A DNA stretch of 64,000 bases, taken from assembly GCA_029204225.1 (NCBI GenBank), contig CM055101.1:39597627-39661626 (forward strand), read 5' to 3'. Below, piece after piece: positions 22,078-34,400 of the stretch; the first letter of the stretch is position 1; every line of letters starts with the position of its first letter. This DNA is from Diphasiastrum complanatum. Lineage: Eukaryota > Streptophyta > Lycopodiopsida > Lycopodiales > Lycopodiaceae. The position numbers and the translations under genes are program-made. Under the pieces are notes generated by a model, which was given only the letters and a program-made list of their open reading frames with translations, was not told the DNA's origin and did not search any database.

Positions 22078-22128
22078 TCCCCCCCCCCTTTTCTCTCTCT
22101 CTCTCTTCTTGCATTGCTATTTAAAAAA
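22078..22128 (+). promoter_or_regulatory. Candidate ARABIDILLO core promoter
   Basis: A pyrimidine patch (C run then TCTCTCTCT, 22078-22108) is followed by a TATA-like ctatttaaaa at 22117-22126. The next 370 bases are GC-richer and lead to the start codon, fitting a 5' leader. No transcript evidence. Confidence 0.4.
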
Positions 22129-22494
22129 AGGCTGAGAGGCTGCTGCTACCACCGCTGCCAGGCAAAGGACAATGCCCCCGCTCTCCTGCTTCACTTTCTT
22201 CACATTCTCTTCTTCCCCTCCGCAGGAACCTGCACCTCTCTCTTTATTCTGCAAAACCTCTGCCACTCTTGTGCCTTTCTCAGAAGAACAAAGCATTTCT
22301 GCTGAAACCCACTTCTTCCATTTGCTGGGTGTGATCTTGTTGCAACGCTTTCTTTTCTTGTGACTTGTACTCTGGAATAAGCAGTTTTCACCATTTGGGT
22401 TGATGGGTTTTCTGGCTCATGATCTCTAGTATGAATATTGATCAGCTCAGCCCTTCAGATAGCAGAGCCAATTGGGTATTTTGGCCTGTGAGAT
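22129..22494 (+). other. ARABIDILLO 5' leader with upstream ATGs
   Basis: Probable 5' UTR. An upstream ORF (22419-22610, 63 codons) overlaps the main start codon in another frame. An in-frame TGA at 22489-22491, one codon before the ATG, rules out an upstream extension of the main frame. Confidence 0.5.
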
Positions 22495-25400
22495 ATGATC
22501 CGCAGGGTGAGAAGAAAAGGCTTGCAGGCTTCAAAGGACAGCACAAACACCAAGAATGCTCCAGCCGTTATTTCTTGCTTGGAAAAGACATCCGCGTTTG
22601 CCAGCAATGAAGAAGAAGAGGGGGTTATTTACTATGAAAGTAAGCACGAAGTGGATTGGACATGCCTTCCAGATGATACCTTGGTGGGTCTCTTCTCTCT
22701 GCTGAATTACCGCGATAGGGCGAGTGTAGCATCTGTGTGTAGGACATGGCACTGCCTGGCTTACTCATCTTCTCTATGGAATTCTTTGGATCTTCGTGCC
22801 CACTCACTGGATTGGGATATGGCATCATCTTTGGCCGGAAGATGTGCCAAGCTGCAGCGACTGAAGTTCAGAGGTGCAGCCGCGGCGAATGCTATTGTCA
22901 GTCTCAAGACAAGAGAATTGAAAGATCTTAGTGGTGATGGCTGCAGGGATTTGACAGATGCAGCTCTATGTATGCTTGCGGCGCGGCACGAGGCTTTGGA
23001 TACTCTGCAGTTGGGACCCGATTGTGAGAAGATTACGAGTGAAGCAATCAAAATGGTGGCCATTTGTTGCTCAAATTTGAGGTGCCTTCGGCTGTCGGGC
23101 CTTCGAGATGTGGACAGCGAAGCGATTCTAGCTCTGCTTAAGCATTGCCCTAATTTGACTGAGCTGGGTTTAATTGATTGTGGCGTGGTGGACGAGATCG
23201 CATTGTCGACTGCAACTTCACTCAGGTTTCTTTCAGTGGCAGGATCAAGAATTATCCTGTGGAGCTCTGCTGCATATCTCTGGAGTAAAACGCTCAATTT
23301 GGTCGCTCTCGATGTGTCTCGGACTGAGATTACCCCGAACGATGTCACATGCTTGCTTACTAGCTCCAAGCTGAGGATTCTTTGTGCCCTAAATTGCCCA
23401 ATTTTGGAAGATGCGAGCGACTCCGTGGTTTACCATTGCAAAGATAAAGTTCTACTGGCCAGATTCACCGACCTTATCAAAGGAATGACAGCTATATCCT
23501 CCTGGTCCTATCAAGGACCAGGATCAAATGGTACATTTTTGGAGTGGAGGGGGGGAAAAATTGGGCAGCAGGAAAATATCTCGATGGATCTCGCAGGATG
23601 GACAGAATGGGTTCTTTCGCATGGTTTGCTCCGAATTGCAGAGACAAACACTCCGGGTTTGGACAGTTTTTGGCTGAAACAAGGCACAGCTGTAATGCTG
23701 AGCCTTATCAAAAGTAAGCAAGAAGATGTGCAAGAGAGGGGTGCAACTGCCTTGGCAACGTTTGTGGTGGTTGATGACGAGAACGCTACTGTGGATCCTG
23801 CTAGAGCAGAGACTGTCATGCATGGGGGTGGCATTCATTTGTTATTACACCTTGCCAAGTCTTGTCGTGAGGGCGTACAATCAGAAGCAGCTAAGGTCTG
23901 TTTTTGCCTGTTTTGTTGCTTATGTTGTTCCTTTTGATCTACTCACAGCAATTCCATTATTTTTTATCTTGTTGGGTCTCTTTTTGCTACTTTTCCCTTC
24001 TTGTCCATCAAGCTGGTTTGTTTTCTTTTCTATTTATTCTCGAAGCAAAAAGATGCTGCTAATTTTAAGCCCCTTGTTACTAGTATTAAGTCAAGCAGGA
24101 AACTCTCAAAGTTGACTATATACCTTTTGAGCAGGCCATTGCCAATCTCTCGGTGAATGCGGAAGTTGCAAAGGCAGTGGCAATGGAGGGTGGCATCAGT
24201 ATCTTAGCTTCCCTTGCAAGGTCTCCAAATCGTTGGGTTGCGGAAGAAGCAGCTGGGGGCTTGTGGAATCTTTCAGTTGGAGAAGAACACAAGGTATGCT
24301 ACAGCATTAGCTTTATTCCTAACAACAATTCAATGACTACATAGTTTGCTCATGCTGTCCATTTTGCAGGGTGCTATAGCAGAGGCTGGTGCAATTGAAG
24401 CTTTGGTGGAATTGGCCTTGAAGTGGCCATCTGGTGGTGAAGGGGTTCTGGTAGAATGGCATAGAGCTCTATTCTAAATCATAAGTATTTGGATACGATT
24501 TTTCTTGCAAGTCGCTAGTAAGTTAAAGTTGACTGACTGTGCAAAATTGGTGTATTTAAATCATTCAAGGAACGAGCGGCAGGTGCGTTGGCAAATCTGG
24601 CAGCTGATGACAAGTGTAGTATGAACGTGGCGACTGCAGGAGGTGTACATGCACTTGTTAGATTGGCTCGCTTCTGCAAGCACGAGGGTGTACAAGAACA
24701 GGTTCGCGAAATATGAATCTCATTATTCTCTTATTGATGACTTTGATTATTGATTTGCTTCTCTAATTTGGTAGAGCAAGCCAAAATATTTTTTAACTTG
24801 CATGCTTTCCTGGACTAATATTGTGTTTGAGGAGTTTGCAAGGCAAAATTACCATATTCCCGCATCAATTGACAGTAGTGATAGATAAGGTTGTTTCTAG
24901 TCCATCTCATTCCAGAATGTGTAATTGTTCGAAATTTGCTATGGAAATTGATGCCAAGTTATTGGTAGTCCACAAGAGTGCAAAGTATGTGTAACGTTCA
25001 TCATAAAATGTAATGTCCTCCAAGTAGCTTCTGTGTTAAAAGCTTGCCCTAAATAGTAACACACCCTATGGCTAGAAGAATATGTTACTCTTTTGTGAGC
25101 TTGAGAGAGATTGTGTGTCCTCACTTCCAAGCCAACCTTGGTCCCTAAAATGGACCATTTAGACCCTTTAGAAGGTTAGAAGGTCCGATGACCCAAAAAA
25201 TAAAACTGTGTACCACATTGCAAAATGTGTTTGGTTCCAATGATAATTGCATATTCAATTAATTAGACCAAAACCTTGTTGATTCGAAACCCATTTCTAG
25301 CTATAAATTTGTTATGAACATAATCACAGGTTTGGCATCACGTCAAGTACATAGTAGGTGATAAAAGATGAATCAATAGGAATGTCCTACAAAGAATACT

Positions 25401-28400
25401 GATTGAACTTCAATTACCATGAAAATCTGATGTGCTACCAAGAGCATAGCTACCAAATTCTTAATGTAGCACCCACTTATGCCTTATAGCTTCAGGCCAA
25501 AATTTTCCATGTGCGAATAATGAAGCAGTTTGTGAATTTTTTTAGCCCATTTGTGAGTTCCTATGGTTATATCCACATGCTTATGAATAAAAAATAATAA
25601 ATGAGCCCAGAAACAGTAAATGGACAATGGAAATCATAATTGGATTGAGGGTCCATATTGTCAAATAAAACCATTACTATCATATTATGTCTATCATAGC
25701 ATAACTATCATATTTGTCCATAACACTGCTTTGAATGTGGGCAGTAATAAAGGCATGTAATAAATGAAATCTGCTGATGTAGATGCAATCAATTGATGTT
25801 GTTTCAAGACAAAGGCTAGTGAGCTTTTGAAGTCTAAGAATCAATATTGGTAGCAAGTGCTTTGGCCTGAAACAAAGGTGCATGAGCAACACGTTAGTGG
25901 GCTCTTTTGTGGCCTCGTCAACAAGCCCTTAGCCCAAGTTCCCACTGAACCGAGCAGTGGACATGTTAGCACCAAGGGTGTGTTCAAGTTGAATTTGAAG
26001 AATGTTAGCTAGTACAAGTGGAAAAAGGTTAGGACTGGTAGCAATATTAGCATCCCAATAGTAGCACATAGAAAGCTCACATGAAATTTATTGCATCCTT
26101 TGATTATAAGGGGAGTTGTGACTGGAACGAGCCTTTGCTGAAAGGTCCATACTAGCTTGGAGTGTAGGAGCCTTCCTTGTACAAGTTTATGACAAGCAAA
26201 ACATAAGCTCAAGTCTATGCATCTTGCCCCGCCTATATCAATCGACAATGGCTTCATATTGCTATTGAGCAATGTAAGTGATGACCATATTCCATGTGAA
26301 TAAGTGACACAAAGTGAGCAAATAATCCTTCAAGATCTTCTTAAGGACCTTTGGCTGCCCATCTACTACTGATTGATATGTTGTGCCCTTCAAGATTGAT
26401 ATGTCTAGTATATTCATGAGCTTTGTTCAAAACTTCGTGTGAAGTAGCTAGTCCTAGTAGTAGTGATAGAGTGTATAGGTCCTTAACGTGTGGATTTATG
26501 CATGTACTTTTTGAATATTCGACACTTGTAAAGATTCCAATATACTGAATTTAGTGGCACCAATTTGTTAGAAATCAGATGTGACTTTTGTAAGCTCAAA
26601 TGTGATTGTAGAGTTATCTAGTATACTGTATTTTTTGTAGTGATTGGGACTTGACCTTCTATTGACATCTGACAGGCACTTATCCCGTAAGTGGCTACTT
26701 GGACTAGCGGGGTAGCCACACATAGGAAAATCAGGTGTACAATAAGTTTTGAATTACATTATGCTATACTCGAGGGCATGTCTTGTTAGGGATATGCAAT
26801 TGAGAATTTCCTATATGTAGAGTTTTCCTTTGTAATAGATTAACTTTTGCTATGCCATCTTTGAAAGCTTGACGTGCTTGAGCTATGGTGATTTTGGTGT
26901 GATCTGCATACTGCACTAGATCCTCAAACTTTTTAATATGGTGTCAGCGCGGCAGGGTGCGCTGTAGATATGCATGATACGAAGGAGCTATTGGGTAGTG
27001 TCTTTCACTAGGAAAGCTAGCACGGAAAGGAGCTTTTGAAAGGACACCATATGGGGTTATTGGCAACAATTTACAAGGCCATATTTGGTGCAAGGAGTAA
27101 ATGGTGATTTCTTAGGATTCAATTTGTTGGTTAGATCTAGTTGGAATCTAGTTGCACTATAGATGGGCATATTCTAGGGGAGATATTAGTGGGTAATGGA
27201 TACTTGTGGGGGATAAGACATTACATGGTACAGAATTCTGATGGAGGTATGTATCCCACCTGATATGCTATGGATCACAGGTGAGGTGATCATCACGATG
27301 TTGGACCTTATGTGTGTTTGCTATGGTTTGGGATAGTATGATGGATACGTTGTTGAGATAGGTTTCTTGGTGTGAAACCTATGTGTTGGTCAAATTAGGA
27401 TTGGCAACGTCAAGCATGGAGTTGAATTTGCATGGATGCAGGAGTGACAAACCGATAGTATTCGAATGTTGACAAGGACTGAAGCGAACTATCGAACGAC
27501 AGAACTGTTGAGTGATTCAAATTATCGAATTCAAAACTTGGTAGTCATGAAGCATAAAATGTTGTGATCAGCCGTAGGCAATATAACAAGAGTTAACACG
27601 TAGTTAGCTGGTAGTTTAAAGTAAACCTTTGTTGTAATGATTAGCTAAGTTGTTTTTTAATCTCCTTTGGCAGAATATATGTATGGGAACAGAGATCAAA
27701 TTGAGATAATGAGAGAAAACAGAAAAGAGAAGTGTAAGAGGAGCTTCAAGGTGCTGTTTAGCATAGCATAGTCGACTCACTCAAAGCAAAAACGAAATAC
27801 AAAGGATATTATGTTCTTCGAGCATTGTTTTGCATTGCATGCATTTGATTAAATTCGTGTTGTCTGTGATTCATAATAGCTGGTCTAGATCCTGCAATTT
27901 CCGCACAGCGCATTACGCATGCTTCTGCCCACATGGTATCAGAGCGGGTTCATTAGATACAATGTGTTAGAGATCTAAACACCAAAGTAGGCCTACTCCC
28001 TGATATGGAGTAAGCCCCTTCTAGCCAAGTGTGAGGACTGGTAGCATGCATACTGCCAAGTGTCGGCCACGTGGCACTGACATGGCCGTCTGCTTGTCGC
28101 GACCCAACGTGGGGCCCTATCTTGCTGACAGGGTCCCTAGGCTGTGTTAGGCCCGCCATGACTATGGTCCGTGCTGGGGCACACTACTCACACTGTCTTG
28201 CCCTGTTGGACGTGTACGCTGGACACGCCCCTAACTGTGGTATCTGACCTCCTGAGTTCCCTAGGGTTCGGCACTGGTTATGGGCTCGTAAGACTCCCTC
28301 CCCCTTAAGAACCGTCTTGGGTCCTCTAAGACAAAGTCTGGAAAAATCTTGCGAAGGACGCTGCCTTTTTCCCAAGTGGCATTCTCAACAGGCTGATCGT

Positions 28401-31400
28401 TGCACTTGATTAGATATTCTTGGTATAGAGTATGACGAGTCTGCGTCTCTCTACTACTACCAAGGATCTCCTCTGGTTCATGTGGAGGTTGCTGAGAATC
28501 CAATGGGAGAACTAGAGCACTGTCCCCTACCAGATTTTCAGATCTAGTTAAGGCTTTTCGTAACTGGCTTACATGAAAGACTGGAAAAACTTTACTGCTG
28601 CGTAGGAGTTCTAGTTCATAGGTGACCTCACCTAGTCTCCTACTAATGGTAAAAGGACCACAATACCTAGGAGACAACTTAGCACACACTCATGATTTGA
28701 GGGTTTTAGAGTCAACTGGGACTCGTAGAAAGACTTTCTCACCAGCGGAGAACCGCACATCTCGTTTGTGTGGATATGCATAATGCCTGGCTCGATCCTG
28801 GGATTGCGGAATGCTACGCTTAGCATGTTCTATCATCTGGTCTAGGTCTTCTAAAAAGTTTCTGGCTGCTTCAACTTTTTCTTGTTTAAACCCTACAGCT
28901 GTGGGTGAGCGTGGCTGAAAACCATACATCAGCATAAATGGGCTGTATTTCGTAGCTGAATGTTTGGTATTGTTATAAGCAAACTCTAATATCGAGAGAT
29001 ACTCCTCCCAATTAGTCTGCTTTTTGCTGACGTATGCACGCAGCATATCCTCCAACACCTGATTTACTCTTTCTGTTTGACCGTCCGTCTGTGGACGGTC
29101 GATGGTACTCATGTTTAGTTTAGTATGGAGATGATGGAATATTGCCCTCCAAAAATTTCCATTAAACTTACTGTCCTGGTCACTGATAGTACTCATCCTG
29201 AATGGAATACTGTTTCCATTTAAATCCTTGAGTCAACTGACCCTTAACTACTGCGGTTTTCTTGGGTAAAACAGGCTCGGAGTCCTCGACGTCATCTGAC
29301 ATATACTCGGACTCATCATTCATATTCTTGGATGAACTGGCACCAGCCCCAGGAACTGGTTCTGGAGTCTGTAACTGTCTGCTTTGGACTGAGCTCCAGA
29401 TAGTAGAGGTAAGCATCATGCTGGCACTACCCTCTTAAGGACTCGAGTAACTCACTACAAATCTGAGTAAAACTCAGCGCGTTTATCATAGGCATTCTAC
29501 TAAGGGCATCTGCTACTGTGTTGAATTTCTCCTGTCTATATCTGATAGACATATCAAACTCTTGCATTAACTCAGCCCAACGAGCTTTTCGACCTCTGAG
29601 CTCAGGCTGATTGCAAAGGTATCGGAGGCTTTCATGGTCTGTCAGGACCTCAAAGTTGGCACCATACAAATAATGCCTCCAAGTCTTAAGGGCATGTACT
29701 ATGGAGAAGAGTTCCTTTTCATAGGCACTATACCTAGTCTGGTTTGGTTCGAGGTTTTTACTCTCGAACGCAACTGGTCGTCCATTCTGAGTTAGTACAA
29801 CACCAACCGCAAAGTCACTGGCATCTGTTTCGACCACAAATGGCTGATTGGGGTCGACGACTTTTAGAACTGGTGCAGTAGCTAAGGCTATTTTGAGAGC
29901 ATCAAAGCTCTCCTGCTGTGCGGACTCCCATTTGAACTCCTTTCCCTTCCCCTTAAGAAGATCTGTCATAGGAACTGCTGTCTGAGTATATTCCTTGACA
30001 ATCTGTAATATCCCGCCAAACCTAGAAAGACCTGCTCTAAAATATTCTGAGGCCTCAACCAACTGAGTATGGCTTTAACCTTAATGGGGTCCATCTTAAT
30101 CCCATCCGACAAGATAATGTGACCCAAATATGCTATTTCTTCAACGAAGAATTCACACTTAGGTTTCTTAGCATAAAGCTTATGCTTTCTAAGCAGTCGG
30201 AACACCTTTCTAAGGTGTTTAAGATGCTCCTTCCTCATTTTACTGTAAACGAGGATGTCATCTAAAAATACGACTACAAACTTACCCAAGTATGTTCTGA
30301 GGACACTGTTCATCAACGTCATAAAGGTAGCTGGAGCATTTGTGAGCCCAAATGGCATCACCTTAAACTCATAATGACCGTGATGAGTCCTGAAAGCTGT
30401 TTTCGGGACATCTTCCACTTTTATACGGACTTGATGATATCTTGATCTAAGGTCAATTTGACTGAAAACAAACAACTCGTCTGCCCGGGCCATTGGGTAC
30501 TTATTCTTAATTGTGACCTTATTGAGGGCTCTATAATCTACGTAAAGACGCATAGACCCTTCTTTCTTTTTCACCAAAAGGACTGGTGATGCCCATGGTG
30601 AACTACTTGTCTGAATTTGGCCTTTCTGTTAACTGCCTAGTTATTTCTTCATCCTCTGCCGATACGGAGGTTTAGAAACAGGTGCTATACTTGGTACTAG
30701 GTTTATTACATGATCTACATCTCTGCTAGGTGGTAAACCGGTAAATCTTCAAGAAAAACATCTTTGAATTTAGACAACAAAAGTTTCTAATTTATTTACT
30801 TGCTGTTGTAAAGAACTAGAAATAGAAACTTATGGAATAAATTGAAGGTCACATAAGAATACTTGATGGTCGCTATCCCCGATTAGCTGACGGAGCTCTG
30901 AACTGCACAGACCATAGGACTGTTGGGAACATCATGCTCCCCCTGCAACTGGATCTCTATGCCATTACATTGAAAGCTGAGGGTGTTCTCTTGATAATTT
31001 CTGTGAAAGAAAAGCCCTCAGCTGAAAAGCCAATCTCTCCCGAGAACAAGGTCTGTACGATCCAGGTGCATTATCTGAAAGTTAATTTCATCTTGATACC
31101 CCTGAATATCAAGATTTAAACTGCTTATCATAGTTTCTCAAATTTTCTTGTCTTCACCCTTAGCTAATGAAACTATCTATGTACCTATGTTGACTAGGTA
31201 CCTCTAGAAGTTTGAGCTTCTTAACTAGGTTACTGACTGGTTGCCAATTTTACCATACATACGTACTAGGTCATGTTGCCCAAAGCTGAAGGGTCTCACT
31301 AGCATTGCAGAAGTTAATTGGCAACAATGTTCATGATCTTCATGAAACACTTTTATCTTGGAAGCTGCCGAGTCACTTGGGAAGCTTATAGTCTAAACAA

Positions 31401-34400
31401 GATGAACTTGTTTTTTATCTTTTTTTATCTTTTTTAATGAATGGCCCCTTGGGACACTGTCTGACTGTGTGACCCTTGCACATACACACAAAGCACAAAC
31501 GTTCTTGTTTTAAAAATCTTCTGGTTCTAAGGGCTGTATGAGTGATGGACGTTTCTGAGGAGCTTCATTTTTAACTTTATCTTCTTTCTGTTTTTTTTAA
31601 AATTTCTTTTTAAATTGAAAGTCTTTTTGAGTAGGCTGCTTAGAAAAGGATTGTTGTTTCGCCTTCTTCCTACCCACTGAATCATCATAGATTTGAGCAT
31701 ATCTGAGAGCTTGCACTAAGGTAGTAGGTGACTTTCTCTGGACCTCTGCTTTATATTCGTCTCGAAGCCCACGGACAAACCCTCTGACTTTTTGATAGTC
31801 ATCCATATTCTTTATTTTTAATATGGCTTCTCGATACTACGAGACATACTGTATTAAGGATTTGTCCATTACTGTTCTTTCCCAGGCAAGTTCATTTTCC
31901 GGTAAAAACTCTCTTAGGAAAGCCTCTTCAAAAGCCTTCCATGACCGGGGAGTCTGCCCGCTCTCCTGGAGGTTTAACCACCACTTGTAGGCCATGGATC
32001 CTTAGGAAAGACTGGCCTCGATTGCTTGCAAATGGTCAGGGGTCTGTTTAAGAGCATGCATGTTCTTCCATTTGCTGAGGAAGGTATGTAAAATGTTTGC
32101 ATTTCTATCCTTCTCTTCCCCAATAAAAGTAGGAGGTTTTAAGTCTTTAAAGACACTGGGATGAGACCGAAGAGGCTCACCCGATGCTGATGGAAGCGGC
32201 GAAGGGACGATTGAGAAGTGGAAGGGAGACTTCCTTTCGCGGATCTTAAAATTAAACTTTTGAGCTCTGCGAACGAATCTTCCACACTGGATTTGAAATT
32301 GGCTAAAGCCACCTTCAATTCATCCACTTCTGTTACCAAGTGGAGGTACTGCTCTTTGGTAATCAAATCGTCGAGTTCTTCGGCGAATTGGTCCTGTTCT
32401 TCCACTTCCATGGGTTCTTTCCCTTTACGAAAAATCAAGGCTTCTGTTTCCAATTCGTCGATGCCTCTCTCCGGGGGTTGATCAAGTCCCTGAGGAGTGG
32501 TCATTTTCGGAATGGAAAGAGATGTACCTTAGATTCTGACTGAAATAAGAAGAAGATTGACTGAGCTGGAAAAAACGAAAGTAGAATACTTAGCTCTGTC
32601 TTAGGACTGTACTTCCAACGAGAAAAGCAAGAAACCCCTCGGTCTTTCCTCGGCTGTGCTATCTCGCCAATCTGCATGCAACAACTGAAGGTAATCCGGA
32701 AAGTCTGACTGCAACAAGATTCTTGAAGAAACCCTGGTTCCTTCCCTCAAAATTGATGAACTTTCTGGACTCCTATCTCGGAAACTCTCGCTGGTAGAGC
32801 TGTGGGTCTCCTGTCCCCCAAAACCAGAATTGAAGGTCTGAATTTGCAAGATAAAATCAGATTTTGATTGCTAGCTACCCTTACTGTCAGACTAGAAGCC
32901 TTGCTGCTCCAAAAAACTCAGGTTTGAAGTCAACAACCAATCAGGATTTCTGGATTTTGAGGAGGAAAACCCTCGCTGGCCAGACTTGCAGATATGGGTT
33001 CTTCTACCTTGCAGAAATTTCACCCCAAAAACCGATGAATTACAGCGATGGATCTGCCGCTGTATGGCTTCCTGTCCAGCGCTGATGATGCTTTCAAACT
33101 GGTCCTCCAAATCTGCTTGGAAAGGAAGGCTTAATTTCTGCCACTTCAGCGATGGACCTGCACACTAATTCCTATCCTAAATCTGCTCAGAAATCAGGAA
33201 ATTATATTGAAGGTGCAGCACTAGAGAACTGGTTCTGCAGCGATGGTTCTCCATCACTAATTTCTGAAAGTTAGAAGATTGTTCTGTACACTCTGATAAC
33301 TTTCTCTCTTGCTGAAACTAAACTCCCAAAGATGGAGATGGCTCTGAAACTAGTGTTAGAGATCTAAACACCAGAGTAGGGCAAACACTAACTGATCCAC
33401 CCAACTTTGCCTACTCCTTGATATGGAGTAAGCCCCTCCTAGCCCAGTGTGAGGACTAGTAGCATGCATACTGCTAAGTGTCGGCCACGTGGCACTGGCG
33501 TGGCCGACTGCACGTCGGGACCCAACGTGGGGCCCTATCCTCCTGACAGGGTCCCTAGGCTGTGTTAGGCCCGCCATGACTATGGTCTGTGCCGGGGCAC
33601 ACTACTCACACTGTCTTGCCCTGTTGGACATGTACACTGGACACGCCCCTGATTGTGGTATCTGCACTCCTGAGTTCCCTAGGGTTCGGCACTGGTTACA
33701 GGCTCGTAACCATATGGCTATTACAATTCAGGCAAAGTTCACAATCAATCTTGATGGCGCAAACTACCACAAATGGAAGTTCAAGATAAAGACACTTCTC
33801 AAAGGTGAAGGGATCTGGTTAGTAACTGATCTCACAGAGCCAAACCTCTAGAGGGAGATCCAAGGAGGGCGGAATGGGTAAGGACATATGAGTGCGCAAT
33901 GGCAATCATCGTATCCTCCATAAACGAAGACATCCTCAAGCAAATTGAAGACTGCCAAAGCAGCCATGAAGCGTGGGGAAAACTAAAACAAAAGTATGGA
34001 GGATAGCTGCATCAGTCATGCACCTCCACAATCAGCTGCAGAGCCTGCGATGGGATGGGAACGAACTGGATCGACACGTAGAGAAAATCAAGACGATTTT
34101 CACGCAACTTTCTGCATCTGGACAAGAGCATCAAGTCCCAGCACCCCAACAGCTGATGTTTCAAGCTTCTATCAAGAGAGGCATCGAACATCAATTCACG
34201 CCTGCATATATACCACAATACAATGGTGTACCAAAAAGACGAAACAGAACGCTTATCGAAGGAGCAAAGTGCATGATGGCTCAAGCACAACTGGCAAGTC
34301 GGTTTTGGGCAGAAGCAATCATCGCTGCGGTTCATCTGCAAAATCGATCGATAACGACGATAGTGGAGAGCAAGACGATAGTACGAAATGTGGACAGGTG

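Larger units (their letters stand above)
20996..22110. other. Upstream region of the ARABIDILLO gene
   Basis: No gene. Contains the microsatellite at 21557-21641, a tandem duplication at 21832-21965 and a CT-rich tract at 22078-22108. The rest is AT-rich and unrecognised. Confidence 0.6.
27965..33709 (-). mobile_element. Gypsy-3, chromodomain Gypsy nested in Copia-E1
   Basis: Two LTR copies bound it: 27965-28291 (3' LTR) and 33354-33709 (5' LTR), both starting TGTTAGAGATC on the plus strand and ending ggctcgtaa. A purine tract (28292-28310, minus strand) lies inside the 3' LTR. A mutated iMet primer site (TAGTTTCAGAGCCAT, minus, about 33338-33352) lies inside the 5' LTR. Order on the minus strand: gag, knuckle, decayed protease region, RT, RNase H, partial integrase, chromodomain. 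It sits between the Copia-E1 primer site and gag start. Flanks acaat (left) and accat (right) may be a 5-bp target duplication with one change. Confidence 0.9.

Noticed and set aside
22761-23838. Long minus-strand frames opposite ARABIDILLO exon 1
   Set aside because: Shadow frames of a strongly coding + strand; no homology features.
26935-26960. tggtgtcagcgcgg as a Copia primer site
   Set aside because: Two changes from the iMet site and no gag or LTR partner nearby; too weak.
27953-28375. Open frames in the Gypsy-3 LTR copies, also at 33356-33851
   Set aside because: Same frame appears in both LTR copies with no protein signature; the 33851 frame only becomes real at the Copia gag start (33714).
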